The notes under the pieces: model-generated
What the model saw: only the letters and a program-made list of their open reading frames with translations
Database searches by the model: none
Told to the model about the DNA's origin: nothing
DNA from: Streptomyces toyocaensis
GTDB taxonomy: Bacteria; Actinomycetota; Actinomycetes; Streptomycetales; Streptomycetaceae
Direction: 5' to 3'
Assembly: GCF_000725125.1 (NCBI RefSeq)
Contig: NZ_JFCB01000001.1
Span: 744,001 to 808,000, forward strand
DNA length: 64,000 bases
Made by a program: the position numbers and the translations under genes
In this document: positions 33,024 through 41,595 of the stretch, in pieces
Numbering within the stretch: position 1 is the first letter of the stretch
Layout: each line of letters begins with the position of its first letter

Positions 33024-34415
33024 TCAGCTCGGGACGGACCTCCGCCGCCCGGACGCGGTCCGTTCGTGCGTCCCGTGACGTGCGGCGGGTGTGCTCGTGC
33101 GCTCCGCGATGCGGCGCCGGACGCGGTCGGTGAGCGCGCTCAGCGGCTCGGAGGGCGTCGGGCGGGGAGGTACGGGAGACCCGATCCGGCGGGCGGACGG
33201 CGGCAGCGCGGCCAGGTCCGCGGCGAACCTCTTCCGGCACTCGCCGAGTGAGGACGGGTCACCGGTGCGCCGTCCGTGCCGCATCACCGTCTCCAGCAGG
33301 GGCGCGCCGTCGTGCGGCGGCCGCTCGTCGGCGAGACCGATCACGTCGGCACCGCCGGGCCTGCGGAACACCTGCTTGCGTCCGGGCGCCGTCACCTTCG
33401 CCGACGACAGCTTCATGACCGGCCGCCCGTCGTACTCCACCATTTTGTAGGCCGAGTCCAGATACGGCGCGTCGGCCGAGACCCCGACGCGTGTGCCGAC
33501 CGCGTAGACGTCGATCGGCGCTCCGGAGCGGACCAGGTCGTCCACGCCGTACTCGTCCAGACCGCCGCTGACGGTGATCCGTACGCCGGGCGGGCCCGCC
33601 TCGTCGAGGACGGCCCTGGCCCGCACGGCCAGGGCCCCCAGGTCGCCGCTGTCCAGGCGCACGGCGCACCCCGGCCCGCGGTCCAGGTCACGCAGGACCC
33701 GGGCCGCGACGCGCACGCCGGCCTCGGTGTCGTAGGTGTCCACCAGGAAGGTCACCGGGCCGGGGTGGGTCCGGGCGAACGCGCGGAACGCCTCCTCCTC
33801 GTCCTCGAACGCCTCCACGTACGAATGGGCCATCGTGCCGACGGCGGGGATGCCCAGGGCCGTGGCCGCGGCGACGTTGCTGGTCCCCGCGAAACCGGCC
33901 ATCGCGCCGAGCCGGGCGGCCTGGAAGCCGGCCCACGGACCGTGGGTCCGTCGCAGGGAGAAGTCCACGACCGGGTGCCCGGCCGCGGCGATCACGCATC
34001 GCGCGGCCTTCGAGGCGACCGCCGTCTGATGGCTGAGCAGGTTGAGCACGTACGTCTCCACCAGTTGCGCCTCCGGGAGCGGAGCCGTCACCTCCAGCAG
34101 CGGCTCTCCCGCCAGGACGATCCGCCCCTCCGGGACCGCCCGTACGCTGCCGGTGAACCGCAGTCCGAGCAGGGGCTCCAGATCCCGCGGCGGGCGGTGG
34201 AGAGCGGCGGCGAAGGCGGCGACGTCCTCCGGGCCGACCCGCAGGCCGGACAGGTGGTCCAGGGCCGACTCGAGCCCCGCCGCGACGAGGAAGCCCCGCT
34301 CCGGCGGCAGATCCCGGACGAAGAGGCTGAAGGTCGCCGGAGCGGTCATCCCCTCCCGCAGGTAGGACATCGCCATCGTCACCTCGTACAGATCGGTGGT
34401 CGTCGCCTCGGACAT
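33024..34415 (-). CDS. pncB: Nicotinate phosphoribosyltransferase
   Basis: The ATG at 34415 follows GGAGGAGG by eight bases and is preferred over ATG 34433, which precedes that site; length 463. It makes nicotinate mononucleotide from nicotinate and PRPP in NAD salvage. Motifs include TDLYEVTMAMSYL, the His/substrate region VDFSLRRTHG, GTSNVAAATALGIPAVGTMAHSYV, and the phosphate-binding TVSGGLDEYGVDDL. The C-terminal 50 residues are basic and disordered. M. tuberculosis pncB2 (Rv0573c) is DosR-controlled. It lies 37 bp after the Rv1733c-like gene in the same orientation. Confidence 0.95.
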   Translation of the reverse strand: MSEATTTDLYEVTMAMSYLREGMTAPATFSLFVRDLPPERGFLVAAGLESALDHLSGLRVGPEDVAAFAAALHRPPRDLEPLLGLRFTGSVRAVPEGRIVLAGEPLLEVTAPLPEAQLVETYVLNLLSHQTAVASKAARCVIAAAGHPVVDFSLRRTHGPWAGFQAARLGAMAGFAGTSNVAAATALGIPAVGTMAHSYVEAFEDEEEAFRAFARTHPGPVTFLVDTYDTEAGVRVAARVLRDLDRGPGCAVRLDSGDLGALAVRARAVLDEAGPPGVRITVSGGLDEYGVDDLVRSGAPIDVYAVGTRVGVSADAPYLDSAYKMVEYDGRPVMKLSSAKVTAPGRKQVFRRPGGADVIGLADERPPHDGAPLLETVMRHGRRTGDPSSLGECRKRFAADLAALPPSARRIGSPVPPRPTPSEPLSALTDRVRRRIAERTSTPAARHGTHERTASGRRRSVPS

Positions 34416-34452
34416 CAGCGCCGCCTCCTCCATCCCGTTCCGCTCGCGGGCG

Positions 34453-35055
34453 TCACCGCCGGAACCGGCCGGTCCACCGGGGTTCCACGAGTTCCCACTC
34501 GGCGTCCCACCGCGCGTACCTCCTCCGGTCCAGCACGAGACGCGTTCCGGCGCGCGTCATGAAGACCCCGGCCGCCCCGCCGATCACGGTGACGCTTCCG
34601 ACGAACCAGCCGTTGGTCACGGCCTGGCGCTCGGTCAGGGGCGCACGTGTGACGGTGCCGTCCCGGTCCACCCAGACGCGCACCGTGGCGCCCTCGGCCG
34701 TGCCCGGTGACAGGAGGGCGGTCGCCGTGCGAACCTCTCCGCCGCTGTCGGTCCAGCGGACCTGCGCCCGCTCCTTCGCCGGCTGTCCGGGGTTCCCGGT
34801 GACCGACAGCACGCGGGCACCGACCTGCTGCCGCTCGGCCGACTGCGCCCGCGCCGCGTGCGACGACGACTCCTGCGCCGCCCTGCCCGCGAGGAGCCCC
34901 GCGAGTGGCAGTCCGACGACGAGGACGACCATGAGCGCGCGACGCACCCAGCACTCGACCCGGTCCGACGTACGGATCAGGGGATTGCGGACCTCTGGCG
35001 CCTGGTCCCCGCGCGGGGGCGGTCCGGACGCGTACGGTGAACTTCGGGTACTCAT
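34453..35055 (-). CDS. Rv1733c-like two-span membrane protein
   Basis: A 200-residue protein with a disordered N-terminus and two membrane spans (ALMVVLVVGLPLAGLLAG near 40-58 and WFVGSVTVIGGAAGVFM near 149-165). They enclose an extracytoplasmic beta-rich domain (VRVWVDRDGTV, VRWTDSGGEVRTATALLSPGT). This layout and the DRDGxVT...A motif match the actinobacterial Rv1733c family, a DosR-regulated antigen in M. tuberculosis without known function. It is the first gene of an operon with pncB, DUF1876 and Hsp20. A DosR-like palindrome lies about 70 bp upstream. Confidence 0.88.
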   Translation of the reverse strand: MSTRSSPYASGPPPRGDQAPEVRNPLIRTSDRVECWVRRALMVVLVVGLPLAGLLAGRAAQESSSHAARAQSAERQQVGARVLSVTGNPGQPAKERAQVRWTDSGGEVRTATALLSPGTAEGATVRVWVDRDGTVTRAPLTERQAVTNGWFVGSVTVIGGAAGVFMTRAGTRLVLDRRRYARWDAEWELVEPRWTGRFRR

Positions 35056-35127
35056 CGCCGGGCCTCCAGCACAGTGCGCCGGTCGCTTCGCTCACCACCG
35101 TCGAACGGCGGCCGGGCTCCGGTCACG

Positions 35128-35141
35128 GGGCCGAAGGTCCC
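35128..35141. promoter_or_regulatory. Candidate DosR/OsdR-like box
   Basis: GGGCCGAAGGTCCC has the GGG-N8-CCC layout seen at other promoters in this block. It lies between the divergent Rv1733c-like operon and a USP gene. A degenerate second copy (GGTCCGCCGGGCCC) begins 21 bp on, at 35149. Two mismatches to a perfect palindrome lower confidence. Confidence 0.4.
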
Positions 35142-35302
35142 TGCCGGCGGTCCGCCGGGCCCCGGTGCCGGGCTTGCCCCCTCCGGGGCCCGCCGGGTCC
35201 GGGTGCGCCGGGGAGGGGTTTGCGGTAACTCTCGAATGAACGGCGGCACCGCGCGGTCCGGCGGCGCCCTGTCCAGTGTCGTACGAGACGGAGGCGGACG
35301 CC

Positions 35303-36175
35303 ATGGAACCAGTGATCACCGTCGGCCTCGACGGTTCACCGGAGAGTCTCGCGGCCGCCCGCTGGGCCGCGGACGAGGCCGGGTACCGCGGCTTCACCCT
35401 GCGACTGCTGCACGCGTGGCCCCTGCTCGCGCCGGAACCCACCGCGGTGCCCGCCGAGATCGACCAGAACTACTGGGCGAGGCGGCTGGTGCACAACGCC
35501 GAGGCGGAACTCCGCAAGCGCCGCCCCGGTCTGACCGTCCTCGTCAGCCTGGTGGCCGACGAGGCCCAGGACGCGCTGCTGCACGCGGCGTCGGAATCCA
35601 CCATGACCGTGCTCGGCTCGCGAGGTCTGGAGCTCGTCGAGAGCTACTTCCTGGGCGACACCAGCATGTCCGTCGCGGCGCGCTCGGAGCGGCCGGTGGT
35701 CCTGGTCCGTGCCGGGACCCGTGTGCAGGCGCCGCCTGCCGCACCCGAGCGGGCGAACGACGTGGTGGTAGCGCTGAAGCTGCACGGACCCTGCGACGAC
35801 GTGCTCGACTTCGCCTTCGCGGCCGCCGCGGCGCGGAACGCGCCGGTGCGGGCCGTGCACGGGCAGAGCCTGCCCGTGCACGCCTACGTCCCGTGGGGGG
35901 TGGACCACGACGTCGCCGACGGCGTCGCGCAGGACGCCAGGAAGCAACTGGAGCAGGTCCTCCACCCCTGGCGCGTGAAGTACCCCGGTGTCGAGGTGGC
36001 CGACACCGTCGGACTGGAAAGCCCCGCCAGGGCGGTGCTGCGGGCCGCCGACGGCGCCGGGCTGGTGGTCGTCGGCCGGCGCAGGCACCGCCTTCCGGCA
36101 CCGCGTCTGGGCCCCGTCGCCCAGGCCGCTCTCCACCATGCCCGCTGTCCCGTGGCGGTCGTCCCCCATGACTGA
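35303..36175 (+). CDS. Tandem universal stress protein 1
   Basis: A 290-residue protein of two USP domains, starting at ATG 35303 with GGAGG eight bases upstream. Each begins with an ATP-binding strand (VITVGLDGSPESLAAARWAADEA). The G-x2-G-x9-G(S/T) nucleotide motif is altered in both halves: GSRGLELVESYFLGDT in the first, GRRRHRLPAPRLGPV in the second. ATP binding is therefore doubtful compared with the other USPs here. It overlaps the following kinase-like gene by 8 bp. M. tuberculosis Rv2005c, next to Rv2004c, is the matching pair. Confidence 0.93.
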   Translation: MEPVITVGLDGSPESLAAARWAADEAGYRGFTLRLLHAWPLLAPEPTAVPAEIDQNYWARRLVHNAEAELRKRRPGLTVLVSLVADEAQDALLHAASESTMTVLGSRGLELVESYFLGDTSMSVAARSERPVVLVRAGTRVQAPPAAPERANDVVVALKLHGPCDDVLDFAFAAAAARNAPVRAVHGQSLPVHAYVPWGVDHDVADGVAQDARKQLEQVLHPWRVKYPGVEVADTVGLESPARAVLRAADGAGLVVVGRRRHRLPAPRLGPVAQAALHHARCPVAVVPHD

Positions 36176-37760
36176 GCCGCAGGGCCCGGGGGAAGCGACG
36201 ACGGCCGCGCACCGGACCGACGCGTCCGTGCTCCGTCCCGGCCCCGCGCCCGGCAGTGCGGCGTTCCCGCGTGCGGAACTGCACGAGACGCACACCGCGA
36301 TCGTGCTCCTCTTCGGCGAGCACGCCTACAAGATCAAGAAACCGGTCGACCTGGGCTTCCTCGACTACACCACGGTGGCGGCCCGCCGGGCCGCCTGCGC
36401 CCAGGAGGTCGCCCTCAACCGCCGTTTCGCCGCGGACGTCTACCTGGGCCTGGGGGAGATCCGGCTGCCGCACACCGACACGGCCGAACCGCTCGTGGTG
36501 ATGCGTCGCATGCCGGCGGACCGCCGCCTGTCCCGGCTGGTGCGGGAGGGAGCCCGCGTCGACGACGTCCTGCGCTCGGTGGCCCGGCAACTCGCCGCCC
36601 GCCACGCCGACGCGCGCCGCGGTCCGGAGGTGGACGCGCACGGCACCCGCGACGCGCTCTCCTCCCGGTGGGAGGCGAGTTTCGCGCAGGTCCGCGCCCT
36701 GTCCGGCGAGGTCCCCCTGCCCGACGGCGTCGACGAGGTGGAGCGGCTGGTACGCCGCTTCCTCGCCGGGCGTGAACGGCTGTTCGACACGCGGATCCGG
36801 GAGCGGCGGGTCGTCGACGGCCACGGCGACCTGCTGGCCGAGGACGTCTTCTGCCTCGACGACGGCCCGCGCATCCTTGACTGCCTGGAGTTCGACGACC
36901 ACCTCCGCTTCGTCGACGGCCTCGACGATGCCGCGTTCCTGGCCATGGACCTGGAACAGCTGGGCGTCCCGGAATCCGCGGCCTTCTTCCTCGCCCGCTA
37001 CAGCGAGTACTCCGGCGACCCCGCGCCCCCTTCACTGTGGCACCACTACGTGGCCTACCGGGCGTTCGTCCGCGCCAAGGTCTCCCTGATCCAGGCACGC
37101 CAGGGAGCGGCCGGCGCGCAGGCGGCCTCCCGGCGGCTGGTCGCGGCGGCACAGCGGCACCTGCGCACCTCGGCCGTCGGCCTGACGCTGGTGGGCGGGC
37201 TGCCGGGCAGCGGGAAGTCCACGCTCGCCGGTGCCCTCGCCGACCGTCTGGGCGTGACCCTGCTGAGCAGCGACCGTCTCCGCAAGGAACTCGCCGGCGT
37301 CCCCGCCGAACAGGCTGCGGCGGCCGGCTACCGGGAGGGCCTGTACACGCCGGAGTGGACCGCAAGGACCTACGCCGCGCTGCTGGACCGCGCGTCCACC
37401 CTGCTCGCCTCGGGCGAATCCGTCGTCCTGGACGCCACCTGGACCGACGCGGAACAGCGCGAGGCGGCCCTGCGTACGGCCGAAGGCGCCGGCGCCGACC
37501 TGGTGGCCCTGCACTGCCGGGTCCCCGGCGGCATCTCGGCGGCCCGCCTCGCCTCACGCACCCCCGGCGCCTCGGCGTCGGACGCCGGCCCCGCCGTTGC
37601 CGCCGCCATGGCGGCCGAGGAGCCGCCGTGGCCCGAGGCCCACACGGTGGACACCGGCGGCCCCCTGGAGTCCGCGGTGGCGCAGGCGCTGGCGGTCCTG
37701 CGCCCCCGGGGCACCGGCCGGGCCCCGGTCTTCCGCCGTCCCTACATGGAGCCGGACTGA
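36168..37760 (+). CDS. Rv2004c-like phosphotransferase/AAA kinase fusion
   Basis: A 530-residue protein starting at ATG 36168 inside the USP stop region. The N-terminal 330 residues resemble an aminoglycoside-phosphotransferase-like kinase (HAYKIKKPVDLGFLDYTT with a catalytic-type Lys, VVDGHGDLLAEDVFCLDDGPRILDCLEFDD as catalytic loop). The C-terminal part is a P-loop kinase (LTLVGGLPGSGKSTLAGALADRLG, LLSSDRLRKEL, VVLDATWTD). The order USP then this fusion matches M. tuberculosis Rv2005c-Rv2004c, both DosR-regulated. The substrate is unknown; the P-loop half is polynucleotide-kinase-like. Confidence 0.9.
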   Translation: MTEPQGPGEATTAAHRTDASVLRPGPAPGSAAFPRAELHETHTAIVLLFGEHAYKIKKPVDLGFLDYTTVAARRAACAQEVALNRRFAADVYLGLGEIRLPHTDTAEPLVVMRRMPADRRLSRLVREGARVDDVLRSVARQLAARHADARRGPEVDAHGTRDALSSRWEASFAQVRALSGEVPLPDGVDEVERLVRRFLAGRERLFDTRIRERRVVDGHGDLLAEDVFCLDDGPRILDCLEFDDHLRFVDGLDDAAFLAMDLEQLGVPESAAFFLARYSEYSGDPAPPSLWHHYVAYRAFVRAKVSLIQARQGAAGAQAASRRLVAAAQRHLRTSAVGLTLVGGLPGSGKSTLAGALADRLGVTLLSSDRLRKELAGVPAEQAAAAGYREGLYTPEWTARTYAALLDRASTLLASGESVVLDATWTDAEQREAALRTAEGAGADLVALHCRVPGGISAARLASRTPGASASDAGPAVAAAMAAEEPPWPEAHTVDTGGPLESAVAQALAVLRPRGTGRAPVFRRPYMEPD

Positions 37761-37850
37761 TCCGGGCACGCGGCAGCGGCACTCCGCCGTGTTGCCCACG
37801 AGGCCACCGGGGGCGACGGTGGAGGTGAGACGGCGACCGAGGGAGTCACC

Positions 37851-38897
37851 ATGCGAGGACTCGTCTACCACGGGCCTGCACACACCTCATGGGACACCGT
37901 CCCCGACCCCGTGATCGAGGACGACACCGACGCGATCGTGCGCGTCGACGCGACCACCGTCTGCGGAAGCGACCTGCACATCCGGCGGGGCGACCTCCCC
38001 GACGTGAAACCGGGAACGGTCCTCGGTCACGAGGCTGTCGGAGAGGTGGTGGAAGTCGGCCGCGGGGTGAACACCCGGCGGCCCGGACACCAGGTGATCG
38101 TGTCGTCCGTGTCCGCCTGCGGACACTGCCCGTTGTGCCGCGACGCCCAGTACGGGCAGTGCCGCGGCGGCGGCGGATGGCTGCTGGGCAACCTGATCAA
38201 CGGGACGCAGGCCGAGTTCGTGCGGGTTCCCTTCGCCGACCACTCCACGCACCGGCGGCCCCCGTACCTCTCCCTCGACGACGCGGTCCTGCTCGCCGAA
38301 CTGCTGCCCACGGCGTACGAGGTCGGCGTACGCAACGGACACGTGGGGCCGGGGGACACCGTCGTCGTGGTGGGCGCGGGCCCCGTGGGGCTCGCCGCCG
38401 TCATGATCTCCCGTCTCTACTCGCCCCGCCGGATCGTCGCCGTCGACCTGTCGCCGTCCCGGCTGGCGGCCGCCGCCCGGATGGGCGCCGACTCCGCCGA
38501 ACTGCCCGGGGCGATGGTCGCCGACATGTCCGAGGGCGCGGGCGCCGACGTCGTCATCGAGGCCGCGGGCGATCCGGAGAGCTTCCTCCTGGCCACCCGC
38601 GTGGTGCGGGCGGGCGGACGCATCGCCAACGTCGGCATGCACGGCAATCCCGCCACCCTGCACCTCGAGGACCTGTGGCGGAAGAACCTGACGATCAGCA
38701 CCGGCCAGGTCGACACCTCCTCGACGCCCTGGCTGCTCGACCTGCTGGCCTACGGACGTCTCGCGGTCTTCCCGCTCGTCACCCACCGGTTGGCCCTGGA
38801 GGACATGGAGCACGCCTACGAGGTCTTCGCACGGGGACCGGAGACCGGCGCCCTCAAGGTCGTGCTCCACCGCGAGCTGCCGGAACCGCCGCGGTAG
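37851..38897 (+). CDS. Zinc-dependent alcohol dehydrogenase (medium chain)
   Basis: A 348-residue MDR dehydrogenase. Catalytic zinc ligands are Cys in TTVCGSDLHI and His/Glu in GHEAVGEV. The structural zinc loop is CGHCPLCRDAQYGQC, and the NAD fold is VVVVGAGPVGLAAVMISRLY. LLPTAYEVG and IANVGMHG fit the class containing threonine and formaldehyde-like dehydrogenases. It would oxidise or reduce an alcohol/aldehyde pair with NAD(P). It stands 90 bp after the kinase fusion and before a shared hairpin. A related gene, SCO0179, lies in the S. coelicolor stress region, as I recall. Confidence 0.9.
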   Translation: MRGLVYHGPAHTSWDTVPDPVIEDDTDAIVRVDATTVCGSDLHIRRGDLPDVKPGTVLGHEAVGEVVEVGRGVNTRRPGHQVIVSSVSACGHCPLCRDAQYGQCRGGGGWLLGNLINGTQAEFVRVPFADHSTHRRPPYLSLDDAVLLAELLPTAYEVGVRNGHVGPGDTVVVVGAGPVGLAAVMISRLYSPRRIVAVDLSPSRLAAAARMGADSAELPGAMVADMSEGAGADVVIEAAGDPESFLLATRVVRAGGRIANVGMHGNPATLHLEDLWRKNLTISTGQVDTSSTPWLLDLLAYGRLAVFPLVTHRLALEDMEHAYEVFARGPETGALKVVLHRELPEPPR

Positions 38898-38902
38898 CCG
38901 TT

Positions 38903-38920
38903 CCCCGGGTGGCCCCGGGG
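38903..38920. terminator. Bidirectional hairpin between convergent genes
   Basis: CCCCGGG and CCCGGGG form a 7-bp stem with a TGGC loop, five bases after the alcohol dehydrogenase stop and 17 bases from the acyl carrier protein stop on the other strand. Confidence 0.65.
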
Positions 38921-38936
38921 CGCGACGGCCGCCCGC

Positions 38937-39182
38937 TCACGTCACACGGGCGGCGAGGAAGTCGGCGCTGCCGGACAGTGTGGTGAGCTGTGGCGCGTCC
39001 GCGTCGTCGATCCGCACGCCGGTGCGCTCACCGAGGATCTCCAGGTAGGACAGGAAGTCGAGGGAGTCCATCTCGAGCGCGTCCCGGAAGGTGTCCTCGG
39101 GACCCAGCGCGGCCAGGTCGGCGTCCGGGACGACCTGGGTGATCGACTCCTTGACCAGGTTCAGTGCGTCGGCTCGGTTCAC
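38937..39182 (-). CDS. Acyl carrier protein at the end of a PDH-like operon
   Basis: The GTG at 39182 overlaps the E2 stop (GTGA) and gives 81 residues. The four-helix acyl carrier fold is recognised by DTFRDALEMDSLDFLSYLEIL, in which Ser of DSL would carry phosphopantetheine. The acidic helix and hydrophobic pattern match family norms. It is the fifth and last gene of an operon with an acetate-CoA ligase and pyruvate-dehydrogenase-like E1 and E2. That is an unusual setting: no ketosynthase or other fatty acid gene is present, so its acyl partner is unclear. Confidence 0.9.
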   Translation of the reverse strand: MNRADALNLVKESITQVVPDADLAALGPEDTFRDALEMDSLDFLSYLEILGERTGVRIDDADAPQLTTLSGSADFLAARVT

Positions 39183-40600
39183 AGCTTCTCCGGTTTCTGC
39201 AGCAGGCGGTCGACGGCGGAGAGGTAGCGGGCCCCCACGGCGCCGTCCGTCGCCCGGTGGTCCGCCGACAGGGTGACGGTGACGACGGGCCGCACCCCGA
39301 GCAGTCCGCCGACGGCCCACGGCCGGTCGACGACCCGTCCGAAGCCGACCAGAGCCACCTGCGGAGGATGGATGACGCCGAACACGGTCTCCACGCCCTG
39401 GTCGCCCAGGTTCGTGACCGTGATGGTGGCGCCGGACACCTCGGAGCCCCGCAGTCTGCCCGTGCGGGCACGGGTGACCAGGTCCTTCAGCGCGGCCATC
39501 AGCGCGTGCGGGTCGAGTGTGTCGGCCCGGTGCAGGACGGGGGCGACGAGTCCCCCGCCGCGCAGGGAGACCGCCACGCCGAGATGGACGCCCTCGCCCG
39601 GGGTGAACCGGTCGTCGGCCCAGAAGCCGTTGAGCTCGGGAACCTCGCGCGCCGCGACGGCGGCCGCCCTGAGCAGCAGGGCAGCCGGGAGCAGCCGTTC
39701 GGGCAGGGGAGCGCGCCGGTTGTGGTCGTGCAGCCAGTCCGTCGCGGCGGTCATGTCGACGGTGGTGGACAGGTAGTAGTGCGGGATGTCCCGGTTGGCG
39801 CGGGTCATGAGACGTGCGATCGCCTGACGCATACCGGGAGCCTCCTCCCCGGGAGGGCGGGAGGCCCGGGCCGCGGCGGTGGCCGGGCGCTGCGGCGGGT
39901 GCGCGGCGCTCCGCCGGGCGGCCGCCCCGCTCACGTCCCTGGCGCGGACGGCGGCGTCCCTGCCGCTGCCGGTCACCTCGGACAGGCCGACGCCCAGCTC
40001 GGCGGCGAGCCGGCGGGCGAGGGGAGTGGCCCGTACCCGCGGGGACCGGGGCGCGGCCCCGGCCGACGCCCGCTCGATGTCGGCCCGGGTGACACGCCCC
40101 GCCGGTCCGGTCCCGTGCACGGACCCGAGGTCGACGCCGCTCCGCTCCGCGAGGTGCCGGACCAGCGGTCCCGCCTCGGCGGCTCCGTGCTCCGGAGCCC
40201 CGGACGCCGCCGGTGCGCGGGGCGGGGCGGGCCCGGCGGCCGGGGCGGGTGCCGGGCCTGCCCCGGCCCCGGCGGCCGGGGCGGGTGCCGCCCGCCGGGA
40301 AGCGGACGGGACCCGTGGCTCCTCCCGGGGCCGGCCGGCTTCCCCGGGCTCCTCCCGCGGTTCCGCCGCGGGCTCGATCAGGGCGAGCGGCGTGCCCACG
40401 GGGACGGTCGTACCCGGCTCGACGAGCCGCCGTCCCATCGCACCGCTCTCGAAGCACTCCACCTCGATGGTGGATTTGGCGGTTTCGACGACCGCCACCG
40501 GATCGCCCCTGCGGACGGGGTCGCCGGGCGCCACCAGCCACTCCACGAGTGTGCCCTCGTCCATGTCGGCGCCGAGTGACGGCATCGTGAACTCGGCCAT
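39179..40600 (-). CDS. Dihydrolipoamide acyltransferase (E2)
   Basis: A 473-residue E2. One lipoyl domain (1-77) with Lys42 in VETAKSTIEV accepts lipoate. An Ala/Pro/Gly linker follows. Two peripheral-subunit-binding domains can be read (PLVRHLAERSGVDLGSVHGTGPAGRVTRADI and TPLARRLAAELGVGLSEVTGSGRDAAVRARDV). The C-terminal catalytic domain has the DHRATDG motif (catalytic His and Asp). It transfers acyl groups from E1 to CoA. E1-beta lies 2 bp upstream and the acyl carrier protein overlaps its end. No lipoamide dehydrogenase (E3) gene is in the window. Confidence 0.94.
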   Translation of the reverse strand: MAEFTMPSLGADMDEGTLVEWLVAPGDPVRRGDPVAVVETAKSTIEVECFESGAMGRRLVEPGTTVPVGTPLALIEPAAEPREEPGEAGRPREEPRVPSASRRAAPAPAAGAGAGPAPAPAAGPAPPRAPAASGAPEHGAAEAGPLVRHLAERSGVDLGSVHGTGPAGRVTRADIERASAGAAPRSPRVRATPLARRLAAELGVGLSEVTGSGRDAAVRARDVSGAAARRSAAHPPQRPATAAARASRPPGEEAPGMRQAIARLMTRANRDIPHYYLSTTVDMTAATDWLHDHNRRAPLPERLLPAALLLRAAAVAAREVPELNGFWADDRFTPGEGVHLGVAVSLRGGGLVAPVLHRADTLDPHALMAALKDLVTRARTGRLRGSEVSGATITVTNLGDQGVETVFGVIHPPQVALVGFGRVVDRPWAVGGLLGVRPVVTVTLSADHRATDGAVGARYLSAVDRLLQKPEKL

Positions 40601-40602
40601 GA

Positions 40603-41595
40603 TCAGTCCACCGCCCGGTGCGCGGCGGCGACGATGTCGGCGGTCTGCGGCAGGGCGGCCTCCTCGAGCTGCCGGGCGTACGGAATGGGCACCTCGGCAC
40701 TGCAGACCCGTTCGACGGGGGCGTCCAGCTCGTAGAAGGACTCCTCGGCGATCCGGGCGGACACCTCGGCGGCGAGGCTCCCCGTCCGCCACGCCTCGTC
40801 GACGACCACCGCACGGTGGGTCCGAGCCACGGACGCGGCAATGGTCGCGCCGTCCAGGGGACGCAGCGACCGCAGGTCGACCACCTCCGCGTCGACGCCG
40901 TCGGCGGCCAGCTCGTCCGCCGCCGCGAGCGCCTTGGGCAGCGAACCGCCGTAGGTGATCAGGGAGACGTCGGTTCCCGGCCTGCGGACCGCCGCGCGGT
41001 CCAGCTCCACGGGCCCGGCCGCCGGGTCGAGTTCACCGGCGGCGTTGTACAGGCTGCCGTGCTCGAAGATCACCACCGGGTCGGGGTCGGCCAGTGCCGG
41101 GGCGAGCACATGACGCGCGTCCTCGAGCGTCGCCGGGGCGAGCACGCGGATGCCGGGGATGTGCGCGTAGAAGCTCTCCAGACTGTGCGAGTGCTGCGCG
41201 GCGAGCTGCCGTCCCGCGCCCGTCGTCATGCGGATCACCAGGGGCACGGGCAGCTGACCACCCGACATGTGCAGCAGCGTGGCGGCGTTGTTCAGGATCT
41301 GGTCCAGGGCCAGCAGACTGAAATTGACGGTCATGATCTCGACGACGGGCCGCATCCCGGCCAGTGCCGCGCCGATGCCTGCGCCCACGAACGCGGACTC
41401 CGAGAGCGGTGTGTCCCGCACTCGGTCCGGACCGAACTCCTCGAGCAACCCGAGACTGACGCCGAAACAACCGCCGTACCTGCCCACGTCCTCGCCCATG
41501 AGGAAGACCCGCTCGTCGGAGCGCAGGGCCTCCCGCAGGGCCTCGCGCATCGCCTCCCGGTACGTCGTCCCCCGGGCTCGCGTCCCCGTGCTCAC
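40603..41595 (-). CDS. 2-oxoacid dehydrogenase E1 beta subunit
   Basis: A 330-residue E1 beta starting at GTG 41595, which overlaps the E1 alpha stop. Motifs are [44 protein letters not shown], the [20 protein letters not shown] region, and [12 protein letters not shown] with the transketolase C-terminal domain. It combines with E1 alpha to bind thiamine diphosphate. The sequence fits pyruvate or acetoin dehydrogenase E1 beta; branched-chain substrates cannot be excluded by eye. Confidence 0.95.
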   Translation of the reverse strand: MSTGTRARGTTYREAMREALREALRSDERVFLMGEDVGRYGGCFGVSLGLLEEFGPDRVRDTPLSESAFVGAGIGAALAGMRPVVEIMTVNFSLLALDQILNNAATLLHMSGGQLPVPLVIRMTTGAGRQLAAQHSHSLESFYAHIPGIRVLAPATLEDARHVLAPALADPDPVVIFEHGSLYNAAGELDPAAGPVELDRAAVRRPGTDVSLITYGGSLPKALAAADELAADGVDAEVVDLRSLRPLDGATIAASVARTHRAVVVDEAWRTGSLAAEVSARIAEESFYELDAPVERVCSAEVPIPYARQLEEAALPQTADIVAAAHRAVD

